From: Burkholderia latens
GTDB taxonomy: Bacteria; Pseudomonadota; Gammaproteobacteria; Burkholderiales; Burkholderiaceae
Direction of reading: 5' to 3'
Assembly (NCBI RefSeq): GCF_001718795.1
Contig: NZ_CP013438.1
Span: 1,612,001-1,676,000 of the forward strand
DNA length: 64,000 bases
The stretch's first letter is position 1; every line of letters starts with the position of its first letter. Of the stretch, positions 8,534 through 18,200 are shown piece after piece. Below the pieces are notes generated by a model. The model searched no databases. It saw only the letters and a program-made list of their open reading frames with translations, and was not told the DNA's origin. The translations under genes and the position numbers were made by a program.

Positions 8534-10489
8534 GGTCGACTCCATAACGGCGTGGACGGAACAAGCGAGGAAAGCTGCACGCCTTCAACTTTCCTGCCCT
8601 GAGCAATCCCGTCAAATGAGGATCACTATCTAATTTAAAAAAACCGCCTCACGACAAATCATGATCCCCGGAATTTTTCTTACCGGATCAATTCCATTTT
8701 CACTCAATTATCTTTATGAACTTTCAAGACGCTTTTCCACGTCTCGAAGAAATCCGCTCGATAATCAAAAACCAAATACCGGCCACAACCGGATCCAGGC
8801 AATCGCCATTCCAGTTTATTTTTCCCCGATATGTAGCGTCACGACATACGGACGCGCCGCATCAGCTTCAGCGAGCTGAAAATGCGAAAAGTGATTACGC
8901 ACCGAAAATGCAGGCTGCTTGAAACAGTGTCGCTATCGCACCGATAACGGCTCCGCACTCCGGTCTGGCGGCATCGCCTCTCCCCAAGCTACCGATGAAA
9001 GACACTCCGGAACGTCCGGCCCACGGGCGTTCGATCTAATTCGCCCGGCGCCGTGCAATACCCGGCGCGATGGAAACACGCTTGCACGGCAAAAGACCGA
9101 TTCGCGTCGAACTGCTCGGCACAAGCAGCAGAGCCCATCCGGATGTATTGAAAGAAGGCGAGCACCGCTGTCGGTCGGTTGTCGCACGAAACGACAATCG
9201 CTTCAGCGTGTGCAATGCGCGAATGCGCGGAACCCCGCGATAACGAGCCCGCGATGCTGGCACTGCATCGCGAGTCATGCCCCCAGTTGTCCAACTCCCC
9301 CAACGGGGCGCGCAGCATGCGCGGATCAGCTGACTGCTTGTGGTCTTCATCGCCGTATCCCCGACTACTTATTGACGAAATGGCCGCCCCCCATCTTTCG
9401 TTGCATCAGGTCGACCGTTCGCCGGTGCGTCCAATAACGCAAGCGGCATGCCATGGTCGATTCCACCAACGGTTGCCCGTACCCTCGCGCCCGCAATACC
9501 GCTCGAATTGCCGGAAACGTAATTTTTTGTTTCAGGAATGTATCGCGACAACGGCGGCCGACATGCGGCGATCCCCAAATACCGCGCAGCAGTCCCGCGA
9601 AAAGCCCGACGAATGCGTAATTCGGCGGAGCACGGAGCGGGATGGCAAACAGGTGTTTCATGATTGAGAAGTGCACCGTCGCGCCGCGCGGCCCGGGGCT
9701 GTGGCATGCATGCGGCGATCGCCCGTAACGGCCTGTTTGTAGCGACTGCCGCGCGCAAACCGGCGGGCGCGGCGCGCCCGATACGGCAGGCCCCACGGCA
9801 ATCCCCGAATGTGCGTGCCGGCTCCCGGCGAAACGCATTTGATTCATCCGTGAAAATACCGAGGGGATCACGCATCCAATGCCAATGCAAACGCACGGCG
9901 AGAATCGGTAAATGCGACCATGCGGCCGAAGCTTTCTTGCAGTCCCGCGGTCAAAAAGACGGCGCCACGCTCGACGCACGCCCTTTCAATACGCTCTGTC
10001 GAGGATCACCGCCTTCATTCAATTGGCCGACATTTCGCACGAGCAACCACTTCGCTTGAATGCCTGAATGGCTACCGTCCGGCCCGATGCGACACTCGCC
10101 GGAAACATTTCCGACACGATATCGGCCGCGAATCTCATCGTTGAAACACGAGGGTGAACGCGCAATCCGTGCCGGCAATACGGCGCGTGGCGATTTTTTA
10201 TGCGCGCTTCGCCCCGTCGATTCGCATCGATGAAGCCAATCGACGGATCCGCCGGCCGCCTTCGGGATACGTGCATGAAACCGAAGTGCGGCCGCCTCGA
10301 CGCTGCGCGCGCCGCTGTGCGGTTTGCGCCCGCAAGAACGGGGATGGCACGCGAATTGTGGGTGTCGCGATTCCGGCCGCCGGCGCGGCGCGCCCGAAAA
10401 AACGCGCGATCGCATCGATACACCGGCCCGGCCGAATCACGCCGCGCGTGCCACCGACGACGTTCATCCCGGCATGCGCGGCACCGCGC
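8534..10489. other. Long stretch without a convincing gene
   Basis: About 1.95 kb. Bases 8620-8900 are clearly richer in A/T than the surroundings. Several short frames are open on both strands (for example 9365-9979 on the minus strand, 204 codons), but none has Burkholderia-like codon bias, a good ribosome binding site and a recognisable product together. It may be a decayed region or may hold regulatory RNA. I see no transposase remnant or tRNA. Confidence 0.6.
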
Positions 10490-11416
10490 TCACGTGCCGA
10501 GCAGCTCCTTCTTGCGCAGATGCACGACATCGCGCATCGGCGGCGCGCCGAACAGCCGGCTGTATTCGCGGCTGAATTGCGACGCGCTCTCGTAGCCGAC
10601 GGTCGCGGCCACCGAGCCGACGTCGCCGCCTTGCCGCAGCAACAGACGCCGCGCCTCGTGCAGCCGCAGTTGCTTCTGGTATTGCAGCGGGCTCAGCGTC
10701 GTCACGTGCTTGAAGTGATGGTGCAGCGACGACACGCTCATGTTGACCGCCTGCGCGAGCGTCTCGACCCGCATCGGCTCCGCGTAGTGATCGCGGATCC
10801 ATTCGATCGCGCGCGCAATCCGGTGCGTCTGGCTGCCGGCGACGGCCATGTGGCGCAGCCGTGTGCCCTGCCCGCTCGTCATCAGCCGGTACAGCAGCTC
10901 CTTTTCGATCAGCGGCGCGACGACCGGAATATCCGCCGGCGTATCGAGCAGACGCACCAGCCGCAGCGCGGCATCGAGCAGCGGCGGCGTGAGCTCGCCA
11001 ACCGCGATCCCCTCGCCTTCGGGGCCGGCATCGGGCTCCGGCAGCCGCATTTCCGCCGCGAGCTCGACGATGCGTTGGAGGTCGAGCGTCAGCGTCAGGC
11101 ACAGGTACGGCTCGGCCGGCGATGCCTGCGTGACGCGCGAGAGGATCGGCAAGTCGATCGACGTAATCAGGCAATGCTGCGCATCGTATTCGTACGCATG
11201 GCCGGCGACGATCACGCGCTTTGCGCCCTGCGCGGCGATGACGAGCGCCGCGCGCGACACGCCGCAGCCGAGATCGACCGGATGCGTATGGCGGTGCAGC
11301 ATCAGCGCGGGTACCGCGGTCGCGTGGGAGCCGTCCGCGGGCGCGAAACGGGAGATCAGCGACGCCAGTTCGCGCCGCCCGGATTCGCGCGATGCCGCGA
11401 TATCGGTCATGTCCAT
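10490..11416 (-). CDS. AraC-family transcription regulator
   Basis: A 308-residue protein. Residues about 20-180 form the AraC_N cupin-type domain ([43 protein letters not shown] in part). The last 100 residues carry two helix-turn-helices: [33 protein letters not shown] and [27 protein letters not shown]. It is divergent from the two-gene molybdenum hydroxylase, with 179 bases between, and is the natural candidate regulator of that pair. The ATG at 11416 has GAGGAA upstream; 11410 is an alternative. The ligand is unknown; for related regulators it is often a small aromatic or aldehyde (family knowledge, not seen here). Confidence 0.9.
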   Translation of the reverse strand: MDMTDIAASRESGRRELASLISRFAPADGSHATAVPALMLHRHTHPVDLGCGVSRAALVIAAQGAKRVIVAGHAYEYDAQHCLITSIDLPILSRVTQASPAEPYLCLTLTLDLQRIVELAAEMRLPEPDAGPEGEGIAVGELTPPLLDAALRLVRLLDTPADIPVVAPLIEKELLYRLMTSGQGTRLRHMAVAGSQTHRIARAIEWIRDHYAEPMRVETLAQAVNMSVSSLHHHFKHVTTLSPLQYQKQLRLHEARRLLLRQGGDVGSVAATVGYESASQFSREYSRLFGAPPMRDVVHLRKKELLGT

Positions 11417-11483
11417 GGCGGGTTCCTCGCTTCGTTTCCGTGAATCGCCGGAGCATAGCGAAACGCCCGGCGCCGTGCCGGGG

Positions 11484-11517
11484 ATTTGCAGGATTGTTCA
11501 ATAAATTTGCAGGATTG
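11484..11517. promoter_or_regulatory. Perfect 13-base direct repeat, 21-base period, likely AraC operator
   Basis: ATTTGCAGGATTG occurs at 11484-11496 and again, identical, at 11505-11517. A 21-base period puts both copies on one face of the helix, the usual layout for AraC-family half-sites. It lies in the divergent region between the AraC gene and the hydroxylase genes, 79 bases before the latter's start. Confidence 0.75.
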
Positions 11518-11595
11518 GGTAGACGCAAAAGCGGACGTGTCGCGCACACTCGCGGCTATCCTGGCGCATGCCGGGTTTTCCCCACGGAGACAACA

Positions 11596-12057
11596 ATGCC
11601 CACCACGTTTGTCCTGAACGGCAAGAGCGTCACGCTCGACGCCGATCCGTCGATGCCCGTTCTCTGGGCGATCCGCGAACACGCGGGGCTGACCGGCACG
11701 AAATTCGGCTGCGGCATGGCGCAGTGCGGCGCGTGCACCGTTCACCTCGAGGGCCAGGCCGTCCGCTCGTGCGTGCTGCCGCTCGCGGGAATCGCGGGCA
11801 AGCACGTCACGACCATCGAAGGGCTGCAGAGCAAGCCGGCGCAGGCCGTCCAGGCCGCGTGGGTAAAGCTGCAGGTGCCGCAATGCGGCTATTGCCAGTC
11901 CGGCCAGATCATGTCGGCCACCGCGCTGCTCGAGCAAAACCCGAAACCGACCGACGCGGACATCGACGCCGCGATGAACGGCAACCTGTGCCGCTGTGCG
12001 ACCTACGCCCGCATCCGGGCCGCGATCCACGACGCGGCCGCAACGCTGGGAGCCTGA
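11596..12057 (+). CDS. iorA: (2Fe-2S)-binding small subunit, isoquinoline 1-oxidoreductase type
   Basis: A 153-residue electron-transfer subunit of a xanthine-oxidase-family enzyme. The N-terminal plant-type ferredoxin cluster has [12 protein letters not shown] with a further Cys in VRSCVLP. The C-terminal cluster has CGYCQSGQI and [12 protein letters not shown]. It passes electrons from the molybdenum subunit encoded next (gap of two bases, so one operon). The ATG at 11596 follows GGAGACAAC. The symbol is by resemblance to IorA of Brevundimonas; the substrate here is not shown. No FAD subunit is present, as in the isoquinoline type, where electrons leave through another carrier. Confidence 0.88.
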   Translation: MPTTFVLNGKSVTLDADPSMPVLWAIREHAGLTGTKFGCGMAQCGACTVHLEGQAVRSCVLPLAGIAGKHVTTIEGLQSKPAQAVQAAWVKLQVPQCGYCQSGQIMSATALLEQNPKPTDADIDAAMNGNLCRCATYARIRAAIHDAAATLGA

Positions 12058-12059
12058 CC

Positions 12060-14270
12060 ATGACGATCGAACTCGACAATGCCGGTTCGGTGCGTACGTC
12101 GCGCCGCACGTTCCTGAAGGCCGCGGGTGCCGCGGCCGCCGTCAGCCTGACGATCGGCTTCGAATGGGCGGGCCTCGGCCGCCGCGCGCTCGCCGCGACT
12201 GCTCCGGCTACGGACTTCGCACCGAACGCATTCCTGCGCATCACGCCCGACGGCGCAGTCACGGTCATCGCGAAGCACGTCGAGATGGGCCAGGGGGCGT
12301 ACACCGGCATCGCGACGATCGTCGCCGAAGAACTCGACGCCGACTGGTCGAGCGTGCGCGTCGAAAGCGCACCGGCCGACGCGAAACGATACGCGAATCT
12401 CGCGTTCGGCACGATGCAGGGCACGGGCGGCAGCTCGGCGATGTCGAACTCGTGGCAGCAATTGCGGGAAGCCGGCGGCAAGGCGCGCGCGATGCTCGTG
12501 TCGGCTGCGGCCGCACGCTGGAAGGTGCCGGCCGGCGAGTTGACCACCGACAAAGGCGTCGTCACGCACGCGAAGACCGGCAAGACCGCGGCCTACGGCA
12601 CGCTCGTCGCCGATGCGTCGAAGCTGCCGGTGCCCGACAAGGTCACGCTGAAGCAGCCGGCGGACTTCAAGCTGATCGGCCATCGCATTGCGCGCGTCGA
12701 CGCGTCGGCGAAGTCGAACGGCACCGCGCATTTCACGCTCGACACCACGTTCCCCGGGATGCGCGTCGCGCTGCTGCAGCGCCCGCCGCGCTTCGGCGCG
12801 ACGGTCAAGTCGTTCGACGCGACCGCCGCGAAGGCGGTGCCGGGCGTGGTGGCGGTCGTGCAGGTGCCGCAAGGCGTCGCCGTCGTCGCGACCGGCTTCT
12901 GGGCCGCGAAACAGGGCCGCGATGCGCTGAAGGTCGACTGGGACGAAACGCACGCCGAACGGCGCAGCTCGGACGAGCTCATGCGCGAATACCGGGCGCT
13001 CGCCGCGAAGCCCGGCGCGTCGGCTCGCAAGGACGGCGATGCCGACGCGGCGATCGCGGGTGCTGCCCGCAAGATCAGCGCGACGTACGAATTCCCGTAT
13101 CTGGCGCACGCACCGATGGAGCCGCTCGACGCGGTGGTGAAGCTCACCGCGAACGGTTGCGAGATCTGGGCCGGCGACCAGTTCCAGACGGTCGACCAGG
13201 GCAACGCGGCGAAGGTCGCGGGCCTGAAGCCCGAGCAGGTGCAGATCCACACGCTTTACGCGGGCGGCAGCTTCGGGCGGCGCGCGAACGCATGGTCCGA
13301 CTACGTGGTCGAGGCCGTGTCGATCGCGAAGGCGCTCGGCGCGGACGGCACGCCGGTGAAGCTGCAGTGGACGCGCGAGGACGACATCCAGGGCGGTTTC
13401 TATCGCCCGATGTACTTCCACAAACTCGACGCAGGGCTTACCGCGGACGGCCGGCTGGTCGGCTGGCGTCACCGGATCGTCGGCCAGTCGATCCTCGCCG
13501 GCACGCCGTTCGAGGCGTTCATGGTGAAGAACGGGATCGACGCGACGTCGGTCGAAGGCGCGGCGAACCTGCCGTATGCAGTGCCGAACGTGTCGGTCGA
13601 ACTGACGACCACCAAGGTCGGTCTGCCGGTGCTGTGGTGGCGTGTAGTCGGCAGCTCGCACACCGCGTATGCGGTCGAGGCGTTCATCGACGAAGCCGCG
13701 CATGCAGCGGGCAAGGATCCGTACCTGTTCCGCCGCGACCTGCTCGCGAAGGAGCCGCGCATGCGCGCGGTGCTCGAGCTCGCCGCGCAGAAGGCCGGCT
13801 GGGATCCGGCCAAGCCGCTGCCGAAGGGACGCGGGCGCGGAATCGCAGTAGCCGAGGCGTTCAAGAGCTACGTCGCGCAGGTCGCGGAAGTGTCGGTGGA
13901 CGCGGACGGCAAGGTGAAGGTCGAGCGCGTGGTGTGCGCGGTCGACTGCGGGATCGCGATCAACCCGGACATCGTCGCCGCGCAGATGGAAGGCGGCATC
14001 GGCTTCGGGCTCGGCGCGGCGCTGCACAGCGCGATCACGCTGAAGGACGGCCAGGTCGAGCAGCGCAACTTCGACGGCTACCACGTGTTGCGGATGGCCG
14101 AAATGCCGAAGGTCGAGGTCCATATCGTGCCGTCGGCGGAAGCGCCGACCGGTGTCGGCGAGCCGGGCGTCGCGCCGATCGGGCCGGCGGTGGCGAACGC
14201 GATCTTCGCCGCGACCGGCAAGCGGCATTACGTGCTGCCGTTCGATTCGGGCGACAGCGCGAAGGCGTGA
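12060..14270 (+). CDS. iorB: Molybdopterin cytosine dinucleotide-binding hydroxylase large subunit, Tat-exported
   Basis: A 736-residue protein beginning with a twin-arginine signal ([21 protein letters not shown]), so the complex is probably periplasmic. The body is the aldehyde/xanthine dehydrogenase molybdopterin-binding fold of the IorB type, with [48 protein letters not shown] and the C-terminal [25 protein letters not shown], where Glu is in the position of the catalytic base. Length fits the family. Two bases separate it from the (2Fe-2S) subunit. It oxidises an N-heterocycle or an aldehyde; which one cannot be read from the sequence. A terminator follows at once. Confidence 0.88.
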   Translation: MTIELDNAGSVRTSRRTFLKAAGAAAAVSLTIGFEWAGLGRRALAATAPATDFAPNAFLRITPDGAVTVIAKHVEMGQGAYTGIATIVAEELDADWSSVRVESAPADAKRYANLAFGTMQGTGGSSAMSNSWQQLREAGGKARAMLVSAAAARWKVPAGELTTDKGVVTHAKTGKTAAYGTLVADASKLPVPDKVTLKQPADFKLIGHRIARVDASAKSNGTAHFTLDTTFPGMRVALLQRPPRFGATVKSFDATAAKAVPGVVAVVQVPQGVAVVATGFWAAKQGRDALKVDWDETHAERRSSDELMREYRALAAKPGASARKDGDADAAIAGAARKISATYEFPYLAHAPMEPLDAVVKLTANGCEIWAGDQFQTVDQGNAAKVAGLKPEQVQIHTLYAGGSFGRRANAWSDYVVEAVSIAKALGADGTPVKLQWTREDDIQGGFYRPMYFHKLDAGLTADGRLVGWRHRIVGQSILAGTPFEAFMVKNGIDATSVEGAANLPYAVPNVSVELTTTKVGLPVLWWRVVGSSHTAYAVEAFIDEAAHAAGKDPYLFRRDLLAKEPRMRAVLELAAQKAGWDPAKPLPKGRGRGIAVAEAFKSYVAQVAEVSVDADGKVKVERVVCAVDCGIAINPDIVAAQMEGGIGFGLGAALHSAITLKDGQVEQRNFDGYHVLRMAEMPKVEVHIVPSAEAPTGVGEPGVAPIGPAVANAIFAATGKRHYVLPFDSGDSAKA

Positions 14271-14291
14271 CGGGCGCAACGCGATACGCCG

Positions 14292-14334
14292 GGCCGGCCG
14301 CGTAACGGGAACGTTGCGCGGCCGGCCTTTTATT
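14292..14334 (+). terminator. Rho-independent terminator of the hydroxylase operon
   Basis: An 11-base perfect stem (GGCCGGCCGCG at 14292-14302 with its complement at 14317-14327) is followed by TTTTATT. It starts 21 bases after the stop of the large subunit. Confidence 0.85.
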
Positions 14335-14467
14335 CCGCTGCGGCGCGTTCCCCGCGTGCCATGTTGCGGACGGTCGCTCGTCCGTGCCCGACTTCCGGCC
14401 CCAGGCCCGGGAACAGGAAACGCGGACGACAGTTTGCCGCAGCGTCTCCACGGCCCGGATTGCCGGG

Positions 14468-14508
14468 CGTTACGCCGGCCGTAACGTTCGCATCGATGCT
14501 ACGTAACA
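14468..14508. promoter_or_regulatory. CGTTACG/CGTAACG repeats upstream of the OmpR-type gene
   Basis: CGTTACG (14468-14474) and CGTAACG (14480-14486) form a perfect inverted repeat with a five-base spacer. CGTAAC recurs at 14502-14507, 22 bases after its first copy. The set lies about 190-230 bases before the OmpR-type start and could be a regulator binding site (inference). The rest of 14335-14699 has no gene. Confidence 0.45.
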
Positions 14509-14699
14509 ATCCTTAAAACTTGGGCCGGCCGCCGCGACCTGCGGCGCCCCTGCCCCGCGTTAAAAATTCTTTTAGATTCAACGCTGGCGCGCCATCCGCC
14601 CAGCCGGCTCCCACTCCCGCCCGCCCGCCCCCGCATCCTGGCCCGGAAGTTGCAGTACATGACCCGCAAACACTCCTTTACGGACATGCGAGGGCCAAC

Positions 14700-15098
14700 A
14701 TGGATTGCAAATACCTGTACATCGACAACATAAAAATCAACTTCGTGCGCCGCACGATCGAAATCGACAACAAGGTCGTCGACGTCACGCCGCGCGAATT
14801 CGACGTCGTCGAATTCCTGCTCGACAACATGAACAAGATCGTGCCGCGGCAAGCGATCCAGGAAGCGGTGTGGGGCCGCGAGCTCGGCGTGTCGTCGCGC
14901 ACGCTCGACACCCATATCTCGCGCATCCGCTCGAAGCTGCAACTCGATTTCGACAAGAACATGCGGATCATCCCGATCTATGCAGTCGGCTACCGGCTCG
15001 TGCTGTTCGGCGCGGCGATGACGCACGTCGAGCGCCACGATGCGGCGCCGCTGCTGCGCACCGCGCCGCAGCCGACGTTGACCGCCGACTACGCGTGA
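14700..15098 (+). CDS. OmpR-type winged-helix DNA-binding protein without receiver domain
   Basis: A 132-residue protein that is essentially a stand-alone OmpR/PhoB C-terminal domain: VVDVTPREFDVVEFLLDNMNKIVPRQAIQEAVWG followed by SSRTLDTHISRIRSKLQL and MRIIPIYAVGYRLVLF. There is no receiver domain in frame upstream; the open frame to 14520 is Pro/Arg low complexity with no ribosome binding site. The C-terminal 30 residues are unrelated and probably disordered. It precedes sctQ on the same strand, with about 410 bases between, and may regulate the T3SS, as HrpG-like OmpR proteins do in hrp systems (inference). The absence of a phosphorylation domain implies control by its own level or by partner binding. 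Confidence 0.82.
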   Translation: MDCKYLYIDNIKINFVRRTIEIDNKVVDVTPREFDVVEFLLDNMNKIVPRQAIQEAVWGRELGVSSRTLDTHISRIRSKLQLDFDKNMRIIPIYAVGYRLVLFGAAMTHVERHDAAPLLRTAPQPTLTADYA

Positions 15099-15511
15099 CG
15101 CATAGCGGCTTGCCCGCCGCCGCCAGCGCGCAGCACGCCGGTTAGCCGTCGTGGCCGCGCTGCGCGAGCGCGGCGCGGCCCTGCGTGCGGGCGCCGCGCC
15201 GCTCGACCACGAACGCCGCCGCCAGGCGGCGTTTGCCTTGGTGGCGGCCGAATGCGCACGCACGCGGCCGCTGGCGGCGATGCGGCCCGACGCCGCTGCG
15301 CGCTCTGCGCTGCCGTCGCCCCGCCTTACCACCCCGCAACTGCCTTCGTAGCTGGCCGGCACCCGCGCTGCCGCGCAAACCGCACGACTACGGATTCCGG
15401 CGCGGCACGCGAGCGGCGCCGTCCCTACAATCGACGCAGCAGCCGCGCGCAACCCGCGCCGCCGGCCACAACAATCCGTCGAACCAACGCCGAATCCGCC
15501 CTGATCCCGCC
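15099..15511. other. Gap before sctQ, no confident gene
   Basis: About 410 bases of very high GC. Frames are open on both strands (for example a 66-codon GTG-started one at 15151-15351), but none has a ribosome binding site or recognisable product. The position is where an unrecognised accessory secretion gene might be, yet nothing supports one. Confidence 0.4.
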
Positions 15512-16690
15512 GTGCCTGCGCTGCCCCTGACGAATGCCGACGCCGGCGACGCCGCGAACCGCGCGCCGCCCGCCGCTGCCGCCCCGGCCGCCGTCTCGCC
15601 CGCACCGGCGACGGCAGCGGTCGCGCTCGACGCGTCGCCGTATCTGCCGCGTCTGTCCGCCGCCGCCGCGCGCGGGCTGTCGCATGCGTACGGCGCGACG
15701 GCCGCCGTGCCGGTCACGCTGGGCGAACACGCGTACGAAGTACGCTGGCGCGTCGACGCAGAGCCGGCCGCCGACGCGCGCGCATACCGTTTCGTGGTCG
15801 GCCCGGCCGCGGGCACGCTGTGGATCGATCCGGTCGCGGAAAGCGAGTGGCTCGGCGACGCCGCCGATCCGGCCGTGCCGGCCGTCATCCGCGCGGCGCT
15901 GCTCGCCGATCTCGCCGCGCCGCTCGCGGCCGTGCTCCAGGCGGCGACGCGGCAGCGCGTGGAACTGCTGCCGCCGCCGGCGAGCGCACCCGCGTCGCCC
16001 ACCGCGCCCGCCGCGCTGCGCTTCGAGCTGCGCCGCACCGACGGCGCATGGCGCTGCCACGGCGCGTTGCTGTTCGACGCGCCGGATGCGCTCGCGGTGT
16101 TTTTCGCGACGCCGCCGGCCGCGCGCCCCGACACGCACACCGCGTACGCGAGCCTGCCGGTGCCGCTCGTGTTCGAGATCGGCCGGACCGAGCTGACGAT
16201 GGCCGAGCTCGCCGACGTCGTCGGCGGCGACATCATCGCGATCGAGCGCTGGCGTGCGCACGAGCAGAACCTGCTGTGCATCGCGCGACTGCCCGCCGCG
16301 CCGGCCTGGGAAATCACCGGACGGCCGTCGGGCGCCCGACTGACCGTCGAACGAATCAGGGAGATGCCTTTGGAACCGACCCGCAACGACACCCCGCCCA
16401 CGACCGCGACCGCGAACGCGCACGACGCGCCGGCGGACGATGCGCCGCGCTCGCTCGACGGCCTCGCAGTCGACCTGCGTTTCGAGTTGCCGCCCACGTC
16501 GATCCCGCTCGGCGAACTCGGCACGTTGCAGCCGGGCGCCGTGATCGAGCTGCAGCAAGGAATCAACCAGAGCGCGATCCATCTCGTCGCGAACGGGATG
16601 CTGATCGGCACCGGCCATCTGATCGCGGTCGGCCAGAAGCTCGGCGTGCGCGTCGTCACGCTGACGCAACCCGCGCCGCGCGAGCGCTGA
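15512..16690 (+). CDS. sctQ: Type III secretion cytoplasmic ring protein SctQ (YscQ/HrcQ)
   Basis: A C-ring/sorting-platform component that binds SctL and SctN at the cytoplasmic base. The C-terminal SpoA domain is clear: VDLRFELPPTSIPLGELGTLQPGAVIELQQGINQS in part, then VTLTQ near the end. A first SpoA-like domain lies around residues 220-275 (LPVPLVFEIGRTELTMAELADVVGGD). The frame is open back to 15185, but 392 residues from the GTG at 15512 fits the family length; no in-frame ATG exists before codon 230, so the start is uncertain. A linker rich in Pro, Thr and Ala joins the two SpoA domains, and an internal ribosome binding site sits there (see the next entry). sctR follows four bases after the stop. 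Confidence 0.88.
   Translation: MPALPLTNADAGDAANRAPPAAAAPAAVSPAPATAAVALDASPYLPRLSAAAARGLSHAYGATAAVPVTLGEHAYEVRWRVDAEPAADARAYRFVVGPAAGTLWIDPVAESEWLGDAADPAVPAVIRAALLADLAAPLAAVLQAATRQRVELLPPPASAPASPTAPAALRFELRRTDGAWRCHGALLFDAPDALAVFFATPPAARPDTHTAYASLPVPLVFEIGRTELTMAELADVVGGDIIAIERWRAHEQNLLCIARLPAAPAWEITGRPSGARLTVERIREMPLEPTRNDTPPTTATANAHDAPADDAPRSLDGLAVDLRFELPPTSIPLGELGTLQPGAVIELQQGINQSAIHLVANGMLIGTGHLIAVGQKLGVRVVTLTQPAPRER
16364..16690 (+). CDS. Possible internally translated C-terminal SctQ fragment
   Basis: Inside sctQ, AGGGAG at 16358-16363 precedes in-frame ATG 16364 (no spacing) and TTG 16370 (six-base spacing, ideal). Either gives a product of about 106-108 residues consisting of the second SpoA domain. 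In several T3SSs and in Pseudomonas HrcQA/HrcQB the C-terminal SpoA domain is made separately and pairs with full-length SctQ. Here this is inferred from site and domain position only. Confidence 0.45.
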   Translation: MPLEPTRNDTPPTTATANAHDAPADDAPRSLDGLAVDLRFELPPTSIPLGELGTLQPGAVIELQQGINQSAIHLVANGMLIGTGHLIAVGQKLGVRVVTLTQPAPRER

Positions 16691-16693
16691 ACG

Positions 16694-17368
16694 ATGGGCA
16701 ACCTGCCGAATCCGGTCGCGCTGATCGCGGTGATCGCCGCGCTCGGCATCGCGCCGTTCGCGGCACTGATGGTGACGAGCTATACGAAGCTCGTCGTCGT
16801 GCTCGGCCTGTTGCGCTCGGCGCTCGGGATCCAGCAGGTGCCGCCGAATCTCGTGCTGAACGGCATCGCGCTGATCCTGTCGCTGTTCATCATGGCGCCG
16901 GTCGGAATGTCGATCCGCGACGCGCTGCAGGCGCGCCACTTCGACGCGTCGGGACAACTGTCGACCGCCGATATCGGCGCGCTCGCCGATGCCGCGCTGC
17001 CGCCTATCAAGGATTTCCTCGTGTCGCATACGCGGCAGCGCGATCGCGAATTCTTCGTCCGCACGGCGACGTCGGTGTGGCCGAAGAACCGCGCCGACGG
17101 CATCAAGGACGACGATCTGCTCGTGCTGGTGCCGAGCTTCACGCTCGCCGAGCTGACCAAGGCGTTCCAGATCGGTTTCGTGATCTACATCGTGTTCATC
17201 GTCGTCGACCTGCTGGTCGCCAACATTCTGCTTGCATTAGGGATGCAGATGATCTCGCCCACGACGATCTCGGTGCCGTTCAAGCTGCTGCTGTTCGTCG
17301 CGCTCGACGGCTGGTCGCTGCTCGTGCACGGGCTCGTGCTGTCGTATCGGGTCGCAGGAGCCGGATGA
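16694..17368 (+). CDS. sctR: Type III export apparatus protein SctR (YscR/HrcR)
   Basis: A 224-residue inner-membrane protein of the SctRST export gate. Segments such as IAPFAALMVTSYTKLVVVLGLLRSALG, PPNLVLNGIALILSLFIMAPVG and the C-terminal GFVIYIVFIVVDLLVANILLALGMQM are near-invariant in the FliP/SctR family. Length is normal. It starts four bases after sctQ and overlaps the transglycosylase gene by four bases (ATGA), so the three are one transcript. Confidence 0.96.
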   Translation: MGNLPNPVALIAVIAALGIAPFAALMVTSYTKLVVVLGLLRSALGIQQVPPNLVLNGIALILSLFIMAPVGMSIRDALQARHFDASGQLSTADIGALADAALPPIKDFLVSHTRQRDREFFVRTATSVWPKNRADGIKDDDLLVLVPSFTLAELTKAFQIGFVIYIVFIVVDLLVANILLALGMQMISPTTISVPFKLLLFVALDGWSLLVHGLVLSYRVAGAG

Positions 17369-18159
17369 TGCGCGCAAGCGTTCTGCTGCGAACCGCCGCC
17401 TCGTGCGCGTGCGCGCTGGCCGCGCTCACGCTCGCATTCGCGCAGCACGGGCTCGCTCATGCGGCCGGCAGCGCCGCGGGTTTCGTGCAGCTTGCGCGCG
17501 CGTGCGCGCCGAATGTCGATGCCGATACGCTCGCCGCGCTCGTGCGCACCGAATCCGGTTTCAATCCGTATGCGATCGGCGTGGTCGGCGGCCACCTGAC
17601 GCGCCAGCCGGCGTCGCTCGACGAGGCGCGCGCGACCGCGCGCGAACTCGCGGCGCACGGCTTCAGCTACAGCGTCGGGCTCGCGCAGGTAAACGAACGC
17701 AATTTCGCGAAGTACGGCCTCGATGAAACGACGATGTTCGAACCGTGCCGCAACCTCAACGCCGGCGGAGCGATCCTGACCGAATGCTTCGCACGGTCGT
17801 CGACTACAGGCCGCCCCGCGCAGGCCGCATTGCGCGCGGCGCTGTCGTGCTACTACAGCGGCAACTTCACGACGGGTTTCTCGAGCGGCTATGTGAGCCG
17901 CGTCGTCGCGAGCGCGCAGCGCAACGCGCGCGAAGGCGGCGTCGAGCCGATACCGGTGGTGCGCGACGTGCCGCCGCCCGCGCGGCAGCGGCGCATGGAC
18001 GCAGCCGCGACCACCCCGCCCGAGCGCGTGCGCAGGCTGCCGTCGCCGTCGGCCTCCGCCGACGCACCGTCATGCCACGCGCGTCCGGTCGTGATGATGT
18101 GCCGCGGCTTGTCGGCAAGCCAGGCGAAGCGGCTGTGCGTGCGGTGTCTCGATCAGTGA
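17365..18159 (+). CDS. VirB1-like lytic transglycosylase of the secretion locus
   Basis: A 264-residue exported enzyme that would cleave peptidoglycan to let the T3SS pass. A signal peptide ends near AHA (residues about 20-34). The SLT domain has ALVRTESGFNPYAIGVVG with the catalytic Glu in RTESG, then FSYSVGLAQVNERNFAKYGL and LNAGGAIL, diagnostic of the VirB1/IpgF/HpaH group. Cysteines at CAP, CRN, CFA and CYY may form disulfides. The C-terminal 60 residues are Pro/Arg-rich with more cysteines. Start ATGATG at 17365/17368 overlaps the sctR stop; GGAG lies five bases before 17365. Confidence 0.9.
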   Translation: MMRASVLLRTAASCACALAALTLAFAQHGLAHAAGSAAGFVQLARACAPNVDADTLAALVRTESGFNPYAIGVVGGHLTRQPASLDEARATARELAAHGFSYSVGLAQVNERNFAKYGLDETTMFEPCRNLNAGGAILTECFARSSTTGRPAQAALRAALSCYYSGNFTTGFSSGYVSRVVASAQRNAREGGVEPIPVVRDVPPPARQRRMDAAATTPPERVRRLPSPSASADAPSCHARPVVMMCRGLSASQAKRLCVRCLDQ

Positions 18160-18200
18160 GCGCCGACGCGGCGCCCTCCTGACGTACGCGTCATTCCGCT

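Noticed and set aside
8534..8720. Search for a -24/-12 sigma54 promoter before the exported-protein series
   Set aside because: No TGGCAC-N5-TTGC-like pair was found on the minus strand, so no direct evidence ties the activator to these genes.
9365..9979. 204-codon minus-strand frame in the long gap
   Set aside because: No ribosome binding site, no known domain, codon use not like neighbouring genes and an overlapping equal-sized frame on the same strand. Left unannotated, although its last 98 codons from an internal ATG look slightly more protein-like.
10464..11549. 361-codon frame overlapping the AraC gene on the same strand
   Set aside because: Frame-shifted shadow of the AraC gene; the AraC frame has both helix-turn-helix motifs and a ribosome binding site.
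15151..15351. 66-codon GTG-started frame before sctQ considered as a missing T3SS gene
   Set aside because: No ribosome binding site and a composition that could be any GC-rich frame; no recognisable homology.
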